Shown one piece after another: positions 43,435 through 50,170 of a DNA stretch of 64,000 bases (position 1 is its first letter; each line of letters begins with the position of its first letter). The notes below the pieces were generated by a model, which saw only the letters and a list, made by a program, of their open reading frames with translations, searched no databases and was not told the DNA's origin. The position numbers and the translations under genes were made by a program. The DNA is from CAZDRI01 sp964508055 (GTDB lineage Bacteria > Pseudomonadota > Gammaproteobacteria > PS1 > Pseudothioglobaceae). The DNA lies in assembly GCA_964508055.1 (NCBI GenBank), contig CAZDRI010000001.1, forward strand, positions 21,891 through 85,890, written 5' to 3'.

Positions 43435-43779
43435 ATGCATTTTAAATTGATAATAACTTTTAGTGAAAGTGCTAATACTGAGAAAATACAAACTGCAGCG
43501 AGGAATGCTGGAGCTACAGGCTCTACTATTATATCTAACGCTAGAGGCGAAGGATTAACACATGTAAAAACTTTTTTTGGTCTTAGTGTTGAGAGACCTA
43601 TAGATGTATCTATGTATTTAGTTGAAGAACATTTATCTCGAGCAATACTAGAGGCAATAGATAAAACAGGAGAGTTTGATAAAAATGAAGGGATAGCATT
43701 TCAATTAGATATTGAAGATGCTGTAGGTATTGGCAAGCAAATTGAATCGTTAAATGAAACAGTAGAGGAGAAATTATGA
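43435..43779 (+). CDS. P-II-like nucleotide-sensing protein
   Basis: 114 aa protein of the P-II/GlnB superfamily (HFKLIITFSESANTEKIQTAARNAGATGSTIISNARGEG), with the ferredoxin-like beta-alpha-beta repeat. It lacks the canonical T-loop uridylylation motif (Y-R/K-G-A-E-Y), so it is not GlnB or GlnK. It probably binds an adenine nucleotide or related ligand and regulates its neighbours, as P-II proteins do for AmtB and SbtA. It follows DUF1538 copy 2 by 2 bases and overlaps the CBS gene by 4 bases, with a GGAG motif at 43423-43431. Confidence 0.82.
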   Translation: MHFKLIITFSESANTEKIQTAARNAGATGSTIISNARGEGLTHVKTFFGLSVERPIDVSMYLVEEHLSRAILEAIDKTGEFDKNEGIAFQLDIEDAVGIGKQIESLNETVEEKL

Positions 43780-44189
43780 ATAAAGTACATAGTAAAGAAA
43801 AATTAGTTTTTGTAAAAGACTTAATGTGGAAAAAAGTTGATTTTGTTGATGGTCTGTCAAGTGTGAGAACTTGTTTAAATAAAATGAAAAATAAAAGTAC
43901 AAAAATGCTTGTTGTGCACAAAAAACACAAATATGATGAACATGGTATTGTATTAATTTCAAATATTGCTAGAGATGTTATAGCTAAAAATAGATCTTTA
44001 GATAGAGTTAATGCTTATGAAGTTATGACTAAGCCAGCAATTCATGTCCATCCTGATATGCAAATACATCATTGTGCTATGCTTTTAGCAAATTTTAAAT
44101 TATCACGCTGTCCTGTTGTTAAAAAAGGAGAGGTTGTTGGAGTGATAAGTCTTACTGGGATAGTATTTAATGGATTAGATAAATTATAG
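43776..44189 (+). CDS. CBS-domain pair protein
   Basis: 137 aa protein made of two CBS repeats, residues about 10-70 and 80-135. The second repeat reads YEVMTKPAIHVHPDMQIHHCA and ends with KKGEVVGVISLTGIVFNGLDKL. CBS pairs bind adenosine nucleotides and often gate transporters. It is the last gene of the DUF1538-DUF1538-PII-CBS operon, which together suggests a membrane transporter with two nucleotide sensors. Confidence 0.85.
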   Translation: MNKVHSKEKLVFVKDLMWKKVDFVDGLSSVRTCLNKMKNKSTKMLVVHKKHKYDEHGIVLISNIARDVIAKNRSLDRVNAYEVMTKPAIHVHPDMQIHHCAMLLANFKLSRCPVVKKGEVVGVISLTGIVFNGLDKL

Positions 44190-44239
44190 TAAGAAATTTA
44201 TTTATAATTGTAAGATGTAGTTAATTTTATAGGGGAAAT

Positions 44240-46168
44240 ATGTCAAAAATTGAAATTTATCCAAAAGCAAAATCTAATAAAGCACATATTGATAGTGAAA
44301 CATATAATAAGATGTATGAGCAATCAATTAATAATCCTGATGAGTTTTGGGCTGCACAAGCTGAAAAGTTTTTAAGTTGGGGTAAAAAATGGAATAAAGT
44401 GCAAGATTGTAATTATGAAGAAGGAAAAATATCTTGGTTTGAAGGTGGAATATTAAATGTATCTTACAATTGTATTGATAGACACCTTGATAAAAGAGGA
44501 GATCAAACAGCATTTATATGGCAAGGAGATAATCCTGATGATATAAAAACTATAACTTATAAAGAATTACATGAAAAAGTATGTAAGTTAGCAAACGGGT
44601 TAAAACAATTAGGAGTTAAAAAAGGCGATAGAGTTTGTATTTATATGCCAATGATTATTGAAGCTAGTGTAGCTATGTTGGCATGCACTAGAATAGGAGC
44701 GGTGCATTCAGTAGTATTTGGAGGTTTTTCTCCGGATGCTCTAAAAGATAGGATATTAGACTCTGAGTGTAAGGTCGTTATCACCGCTGATGAAGGGGTA
44801 AGAGGCGGTAAAAGTGTACCATTAAAAGCCAATGTAGATATTGCAGTTAAAGATTGCGATTGTGTATCGCATATATTAGTGGTCAAAAGAACAGATGGTG
44901 ATATTAATTGGTCTGATAGAGATGTTTGGTATCATGATTTAGTAGCTAGTGCATCTCAAAATTGTGCCCCAGAAGCTATGGATGCTGAAGACCCATTGTT
45001 TATACTTTATACTTCAGGCTCAACTGGTAAACCAAAAGGAGTATTGCATACTACTGGAGGATATTTACTTTTTGCAGCAATGACTCATAAGTATGTATTT
45101 GATTATCAAGAAGGAGATGTTTATTGGTGCACTGCTGATATAGGTTGGGTAACAGGGCATTCATATATTGTATATGGACCACTTGCAAATGGGGCAAAAT
45201 CTCTTATGTTTGAAGGGATTCCATCATATCCAGATGCATCGCGTTTTTGGCAAATAGTTGATAAACATAAGGTGAGTATTTTTTATACTGCACCAACAGC
45301 AATAAGAGCTCTTATGGGAGCAGGAGAAGAGTATTTAGTTAATACTAAAAGAGATAGCCTTAGAATATTAGGAACTGTAGGTGAGCCGATAAACCCTGAA
45401 GCTTGGAGTTGGTATTATGAAAAAATAGGTAATAAAAAATGCCCTATTGTTGACACTTGGTGGCAGACAGAAACTGGTGGGCATATGATTACCCCATTTC
45501 CTTATGCTACTGATTTAAAACCAGGATCAGCAACTAAGCCATTTTTTGGAGTTGAGCCCCAGATAGTTGATGAAAGTGGTAATATAAAACAAGGAGAATG
45601 TGAAGGTATTTTAGTTATATCGCGCTCTTGGCCTGGTCAAATGCGCACTTTGTATAATGACCATCAAAGATTTATTGATACTTATTTTTCTACTTTTAAA
45701 GGAAAATACTTTGCAGGAGATGGTGCTAAAAGGGATGCAGATGGATATTATTGGATTACTGGCAGAGTAGATGATGTTCTTAATGTTTCTGGACATAGAT
45801 TAGGCACAGCAGAGATAGAATCAGCATTAGTTTTACATGAAAAAGTAAGTGAGGCTGCAGTAGTTGGTATAGCTCATAACATTACTGGTCAGGCTATTTA
45901 TGCTTATGTATCCTTAATGGCAGGAGAAAATCCTAATGATGATTTGAGAAAAGAGTTGGTTGCTTTAGTTAGGAAGGAGATAGGTCCAATTGCTACTATT
46001 AATACTATTCAATTTGCACCACAGTTACCTAAAACTCGCTCAGGTAAGATTATGCGTAGGATTTTAAGAAAAATTGCAGAAAATGATTTTGAAAGCCTAG
46101 GCGATACTTCAACCTTAGCAGAACCTAAAGTAGTTGATGAGCTAATTGAAAATAGAAAAAAGCTATAA
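44240..46168 (+). CDS. acs: acetyl-CoA synthetase
   Basis: AMP-forming enzyme converting acetate, ATP and CoA to acetyl-CoA. Diagnostic motifs are YTSGSTGKPKGVLHTTGGYL (AMP loop), WTADIGWVTGHSYIVYGPL-like segment with WCTADIGWVTGHSY, WWQTETGGHMITPFP, and the acetylatable lysine motif RSGKIMRRILRKIA near the end. Length 642 aa is full. A good AGGGGAAAT ribosome binding site precedes the ATG. Lone gene between the CBS operon and convergent coaD. It allows acetate use alongside carbon fixation. Confidence 0.96.
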   Translation: MSKIEIYPKAKSNKAHIDSETYNKMYEQSINNPDEFWAAQAEKFLSWGKKWNKVQDCNYEEGKISWFEGGILNVSYNCIDRHLDKRGDQTAFIWQGDNPDDIKTITYKELHEKVCKLANGLKQLGVKKGDRVCIYMPMIIEASVAMLACTRIGAVHSVVFGGFSPDALKDRILDSECKVVITADEGVRGGKSVPLKANVDIAVKDCDCVSHILVVKRTDGDINWSDRDVWYHDLVASASQNCAPEAMDAEDPLFILYTSGSTGKPKGVLHTTGGYLLFAAMTHKYVFDYQEGDVYWCTADIGWVTGHSYIVYGPLANGAKSLMFEGIPSYPDASRFWQIVDKHKVSIFYTAPTAIRALMGAGEEYLVNTKRDSLRILGTVGEPINPEAWSWYYEKIGNKKCPIVDTWWQTETGGHMITPFPYATDLKPGSATKPFFGVEPQIVDESGNIKQGECEGILVISRSWPGQMRTLYNDHQRFIDTYFSTFKGKYFAGDGAKRDADGYYWITGRVDDVLNVSGHRLGTAEIESALVLHEKVSEAAVVGIAHNITGQAIYAYVSLMAGENPNDDLRKELVALVRKEIGPIATINTIQFAPQLPKTRSGKIMRRILRKIAENDFESLGDTSTLAEPKVVDELIENRKKL

Positions 46169-46175
46169 TATAAAA

Positions 46176-46193
46176 TGTAGAATTATTTCTACA
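46176..46193. terminator. terminator-like hairpin after acs
   Basis: TGTAGAA and TTCTACA form a perfect 7-base stem with a TTAT loop, 7 bases beyond the acs stop, followed by AAATTGATTTTT. A second weak dyad lies at about 46237-46255. Confidence 0.5.
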
Positions 46194-46304
46194 AATTGAT
46201 TTTTAAAATAACTTTTTATTGAATTAATGTAGGACTTTATCGCAAGCTATCTAAAGCTTAAGATAATGTCGGCATTAAAAAAACTAGATATTTAGTTAAA
46301 TATT

Positions 46305-46787
46305 TCATTGAGTTGTTTTTTTGAAATTATCTATAACAATTTGAGGGACAAATTTAGAAATATCTCCTCCAAGTTTAGCAATTTCTCTTACTAAAGATGA
46401 AGATATATTAGCATATTCCTCAGCAGGGGCCATAAATAAAGTTTCTATTTCACCATTTAATTGTCTATTCATACCAGCTAATTGAAACTCGTATTCAAAA
46501 TCAGATACAGCTCTTAGCCCACGAATAATAATATGCACATCTTTATTTTTAGCAAATTCAACTAATAGATTGTCAAAGCCTGTTACTTCAACATTTTTAA
46601 TATTAGATAATGCTTTTTTTGTCATATAAATTCTTTTATCGGTAACAAAATAAGTGTTTTTGCCAGAAGTATGATGTGCTACGGCAACGATTACTTTATC
46701 AAAAAGTTTACTTGCTCTAGTTATTAAATCAATATGTCCGTTGGTAACTGGGTCAAAAGAGCCTGGATAAATTGCTGTTGTTTTCAT
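46305..46787 (-). CDS. coaD: phosphopantetheine adenylyltransferase
   Basis: Penultimate step of coenzyme A synthesis, transfer of AMP to 4'-phosphopantetheine. The nucleotidyltransferase motif TAIYPGSFDPVTNGHIDLI carries the HxGH-type T/HIDL, and IIRGLRAVSDFEYEFQLAGMNRQL is the family signature, with SSSLVREIAKLGGDIS toward the end. Length 160 aa is normal. It follows rsmD by 3 bases and is the last gene of the rnd-ppa'-rsmD-coaD run. Confidence 0.96.
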   Translation of the reverse strand: MKTTAIYPGSFDPVTNGHIDLITRASKLFDKVIVAVAHHTSGKNTYFVTDKRIYMTKKALSNIKNVEVTGFDNLLVEFAKNKDVHIIIRGLRAVSDFEYEFQLAGMNRQLNGEIETLFMAPAEEYANISSSLVREIAKLGGDISKFVPQIVIDNFKKTTQ

Positions 46788-46790
46788 ATT

Positions 46791-47342
46791 TTATTTAGCT
46801 TTAATAAGACAAAAATGTACTTGTCCTGCTTTTTTTTGTTTTAGAATTTCCCATTTATTATCTAATAAATCATGAGTTATTTTATACTCTGTTTCTAAAT
46901 AAATTTTAGCTTGTTTTAAAATTAATCTCTTATTAGATAACTCTTTTAAAGTAGTAGTAATTAAATTTTTAGCAAAAGGTGGGTCTAAAAATATTATATC
47001 AAACTTATTTTTAGCGTCTTTCAAATAATCAAAAGCATCTTGATTAATGACATCTACATTATCAATATTAAGAAGTTTTTTATTAGTTAATAAAAAATCA
47101 CACTGTTTTTTAGATTTATCAATCAATACTGCATGTTTTGCCCCTCTTGATAAAGCCTCAAAACTCAGAGAGCCACTGCCTGCAAATAAGTCTAAAGTGC
47201 TTTTATTTGCAATATCAAAATTAAGCCAATTAAATACAGTTTCTCTTACTCTATCAGGTGTTGGGCGTAATTCAACAATGTTTGCAAATGTTAATTTTTG
47301 TTTGCGCCACTTACCACCAATAATTCTAAAAGAATTGTTCAA
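46791..47342 (-). CDS. rsmD: 16S rRNA (guanine(966)-N2)-methyltransferase
   Basis: SAM-dependent enzyme methylating G966 of 16S rRNA. IIGGKWRKQKLTF and RPTPDRVRETVFNWL are the RsmD opening; LDLFAGSGSLSFEALSRGA binds SAM; FDIIFLDPPF is the catalytic DPPF. At 183 aa it is normal. The start is a TTG (NNSFRIIGG). Immediately upstream is a 49-codon remnant of ppa, with only 2 bases between its stop and this TTG, so rsmD may be translated by coupling from that remnant. Confidence 0.94.
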   Translation of the reverse strand: MNNSFRIIGGKWRKQKLTFANIVELRPTPDRVRETVFNWLNFDIANKSTLDLFAGSGSLSFEALSRGAKHAVLIDKSKKQCDFLLTNKKLLNIDNVDVINQDAFDYLKDAKNKFDIIFLDPPFAKNLITTTLKELSNKRLILKQAKIYLETEYKITHDLLDNKWEILKQKKAGQVHFCLIKAK

Positions 47343-47344
47343 TT

Positions 47345-47494
47345 TTATCTTGATAAGAATCTATCAACAAACATAGCATCAGTCTCTTTATCAATCTCAT
47401 ATTTAACTGGTGAACTGTTTGCTGGTATTTCAATAATAACATTCATCTCATCAGGAATATTTCCTGCTGATACTGGCTTAAAGCTATTTTGCAT
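47345..47494 (-). pseudogene. ppa: inorganic pyrophosphatase, N-terminal remnant of 49 codons
   Basis: Reads MQNSFKPVSAGNIPDEMNVI then IEIPANSSPVKYEIDKETDA and MFVDRFLSR-stop. This is the family N-terminus (SxxPAGxxxPxxxNVIIEIPANSxPVKYEVDKxxGAxxVDRF). A complete enzyme has about 175 residues; the catalytic Asp cluster is missing. It keeps an AAGGAG ribosome binding site 7 bases before ATG and overlaps the rnd end by 11 bases, so it may still be translated as a short leader peptide. Confidence 0.82.
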
Positions 47495-48512
47495 TTTCTA
47501 ACTCCTTTTTTAATATTTTATTACGCCATCCATATGAAAAATTTGTCTCTTTTCCTCCACGAACATAGGAGTTTATATTCTTAATATTAGCAATGAGTTC
47601 GGATTTTAAATTGTATTCTTTAGCTTTTTGAATTATTATTTCTTGAATTTTTTTCTTTAATTCAATTTCTATATTATTAAAAGGCTTATATGTTTTTTTG
47701 CTGATTTTTACAGTATTTAATTCTGGCCATTTTTTTTTAGCGTATTCAATTTCTTTTGTATCAACTTTATTATTTATTGCACGATAAATTAAAGATTTGT
47801 CTCTTTCAATCCACATTCTTGGTTTATTTTCATTTTGAGCTTTGTGCTCTCTTAATGCTGCTAGGTAAATGGCATTTTTTTTAGATTCAGTATCTAAATT
47901 AGTTATCCCTTTTACTCTTTTATAAGCATCACTACAATTTATATAATAAAGGTTTTCATTTAGCAGATATTTCATTTCTTCTTCAAACCAAATAAGTTTT
48001 TTTTCTTTTGATAAGTTATCTTTTAAATTTTCATATATGGCAAATAAATATTTAACATCATCAATGGCATATTGAACGGCATTATCAGGCAATGGCCTTT
48101 GTAACCAATTAAAACGAGTATGTGCTTTGGCTATATCAACATTAGCAATATCTTTAACTAAAGCTTTATAAGATATTTGAAATTGATAATTTAAAAATGC
48201 TGCAGCAATTTGAGTATCAAATAGTAATTTAGGTAATTTTTTGGTAAATTGAAATAAAACCTCTAAATCCTGTCTTGGGGCATGAGCTATCCATAAAACA
48301 TCATCTCTATATATCACATCAAATAATGGAGTTAAATCTTCCACTAAAATTACATCAATTACTGCCATTTCTTTAGTTGCAGCTACTTGAATTAAAGATA
48401 ATTTAGGATAATAAGTTTTAACACGAATAAACTCTGTATCAATTGCAATTAATTTAGTATTTTCAATTGACTTAACAAAGCTTAATAAAGATTTTTTGGT
48501 TTGAATTAAAAT
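47484..48512 (-). CDS. rnd: ribonuclease D (start codon non-standard)
   Basis: 3'-5' exoribonuclease for tRNA maturation. The first DEDD motif, IAIDTEFIRVKTYYPKLSLI, lies upstream of the first ATG (48368), so the protein must begin earlier. The in-frame open region reaches back to a TAA at about 48534-48536 but has no ATG, GTG or TTG; ATT 48512 (giving I-L-I-Q-T-K-K) or ATT/ATA slightly earlier are the only candidates. Other motifs: WIAHAPRQDLEVL, FDTQIAAAFL, YAIDDVKYL and the C-terminal HRDC region. About 340 aa would be visible, somewhat shorter than 370. It overlaps ppa' and ends close to the preceding gene's stop. Confidence 0.85.
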   Translation of the reverse strand: MLIQTKKSLLSFVKSIENTKLIAIDTEFIRVKTYYPKLSLIQVAATKEMAVIDVILVEDLTPLFDVIYRDDVLWIAHAPRQDLEVLFQFTKKLPKLLFDTQIAAAFLNYQFQISYKALVKDIANVDIAKAHTRFNWLQRPLPDNAVQYAIDDVKYLFAIYENLKDNLSKEKKLIWFEEEMKYLLNENLYYINCSDAYKRVKGITNLDTESKKNAIYLAALREHKAQNENKPRMWIERDKSLIYRAINNKVDTKEIEYAKKKWPELNTVKISKKTYKPFNNIEIELKKKIQEIIIQKAKEYNLKSELIANIKNINSYVRGGKETNFSYGWRNKILKKELENAK

Positions 48513-48517
48513 AACTG

Positions 48518-49075
48518 CTATAAAAATGGAATATTATTAAAAGCCTTCATAGGTCTTATACTACGCCTTATTTCCGCAGTATCACCTTGCATCCATATCA
48601 TAGAGTCACTCATACTCTTCATATTAATATTAATTTCTACCATATTAGCTAATATTGGTTTTAAATAGCTAATATTATTTGATACTGTTTTCATATCTCT
48701 TGCTACTGATATAAAGTTTTCATCCATATTATTAACTGCAACTGTCATTTTGCTTACATTATTAGCTAAAGAATCTATACTCTTAGACATTGCAGACATA
48801 TTTTCTGACATTTTAGGGTCAATAGAATCTGCAAGCCTTGTCATATCTTGGGTAATTGAGTAAATAATTGCATAAGCTGCTATTACTATAAAAGTCCATA
48901 CTGCCAAAGCTGGGATAAAATATTTTTCCCATTTTTTTTCATTTTGCCTTTCTACTAATTGTAGTAAGTCAAGTAATTCTTTTTCATGAACTTTGGTATC
49001 TTTTAGTTCTTTTTCACTAACCCCAGCTTTTTTATATATGTCTTTTTCTTCTAGTTTTTTTGATTTTTTTATCAT
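48518..49075 (-). CDS. coiled-coil membrane protein, unknown function
   Basis: 185 aa protein. A charged N-terminal region (residues 1-48) precedes one membrane helix (YFIPALAVWTFIVIAAYAIIY, about 52-72), then a long helical part with regular hydrophobic heptads (SMSKSIDSLANNVSKMTVAV, MKTVSNNISYLKPILANMVE), probably periplasmic coiled coil. Its position between aroB and rnd is unusual for aroB neighbours such as DamX. No family name is recognised. The stop (TAG) lies within the presumed start region of rnd. Confidence 0.7.
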   Translation of the reverse strand: MIKKSKKLEEKDIYKKAGVSEKELKDTKVHEKELLDLLQLVERQNEKKWEKYFIPALAVWTFIVIAAYAIIYSITQDMTRLADSIDPKMSENMSAMSKSIDSLANNVSKMTVAVNNMDENFISVARDMKTVSNNISYLKPILANMVEININMKSMSDSMIWMQGDTAEIRRSIRPMKAFNNIPFL

Positions 49076-49085
49076 AATGTTTTTT

Positions 49086-50165
49086 TTATTTTATGAACTT
49101 AGAAATAGTGTTGTTAAACAATTTTAAATCAAAGCCATCACTAATAAATGCATTTCCTATAGACTTTAATAAAATTAAATGAATTTTGCCATCTTTTACT
49201 TTTTTATCCACTTTAATAGCTTTTACAAAAGCGGTTTTTTTAATTTTACCATTTATTGATGTAGGTAAATTAGCTTTTTCTAATATAGTTTTTATTCTAA
49301 AAACATCATCATTTGCAATGTAACCATGAAGCATAGATAAATGAGCAGCCATAACTATGCCTACTGCTACTGCTTCGCCATGAAGGTATTTACCATATCC
49401 TAAGGTATTCTCTATAGCATGGCCAAAAGTATGACCTAAATTTAATAATGCTCTTGTACCTTTTTCTAATTCATCTTTAGCTACAATATCTGCTTTATCT
49501 TTACAAGATTTAAAAATAGCTTGGCTTAATACATCGTTATCTCTTGCTAGTAATTTATAAATGTTTTTTTCTAAGAACTCAAAAAAAAATCTATCGCCTA
49601 ATAAACCATATTTTATCACCTCAGCTATTCCAGCACTAAATTGCCTATCATCTAAAGTAGCTAAGGTAGAAGTATCAATTAACACGCATTTTGGCTGATA
49701 AAATGCCCCTATCATATTTTTAGCTAATTGGTGATTAACACCCGTTTTACCACCTACTGATGAATCTACTTGAGATAATAATGTGGTAGGAACTTGTATA
49801 AAATTAACGCCTCTTTGATAACTTGCAGCAGCAAAACCAGCAATATCACCAATTACACCACCACCTAATGCCACAATAGTCACATCCCTATTAAATTTAT
49901 TTTCTAATAAAGCATCATAAATTTTATTTAAAGTAGTTAAAGTTTTATACTCTTCACCATCTGCTATGATTACAGTTTTAATATCGAAATCTTTAAATAA
50001 CTCTGTTGTTTTTGCTAAATAAAGTGGTGCAATTGTAGTGTTAGTAACAATCATAACTTGATTGCTTTTAACAAAAGGGGTTATTAAATCTTTTTTAGTT
50101 AGTAAATTTTGACCAATATAAATTGGGTATGTTTTTGCACCTAAATTTAAATTAAGAGTTTGCAT
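49086..50165 (-). CDS. aroB: 3-dehydroquinate synthase
   Basis: NAD- and zinc-dependent cyclisation of DAHP to dehydroquinate, second step of the shikimate pathway. Motifs include ADGEEYKTLTTLNKIYDALLE, ALGGGVIGDIAGFAAASYQRGV, SSVGGKTGVNH, NMIGAFYQP, and the zinc ligands Glu in EVIKYG and His in NLGHTFGHAIE and LHGEAVAVG. Length 359 aa is normal. It follows ileS by 5 bases; aroK is not adjacent, an atypical context for Gammaproteobacteria. Confidence 0.96.
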   Translation of the reverse strand: MQTLNLNLGAKTYPIYIGQNLLTKKDLITPFVKSNQVMIVTNTTIAPLYLAKTTELFKDFDIKTVIIADGEEYKTLTTLNKIYDALLENKFNRDVTIVALGGGVIGDIAGFAAASYQRGVNFIQVPTTLLSQVDSSVGGKTGVNHQLAKNMIGAFYQPKCVLIDTSTLATLDDRQFSAGIAEVIKYGLLGDRFFFEFLEKNIYKLLARDNDVLSQAIFKSCKDKADIVAKDELEKGTRALLNLGHTFGHAIENTLGYGKYLHGEAVAVGIVMAAHLSMLHGYIANDDVFRIKTILEKANLPTSINGKIKKTAFVKAIKVDKKVKDGKIHLILLKSIGNAFISDGFDLKLFNNTISKFIK

Positions 50166-50170
50166 GATTT

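Noticed and set aside
47047..47501. Plus-strand frames over rsmD and the ppa remnant (47047-47376, 47298-47501)
   Set aside because: The minus strand encodes RsmD motifs and the Ppa N-terminus with a strong ribosome binding site; the plus frames have none.
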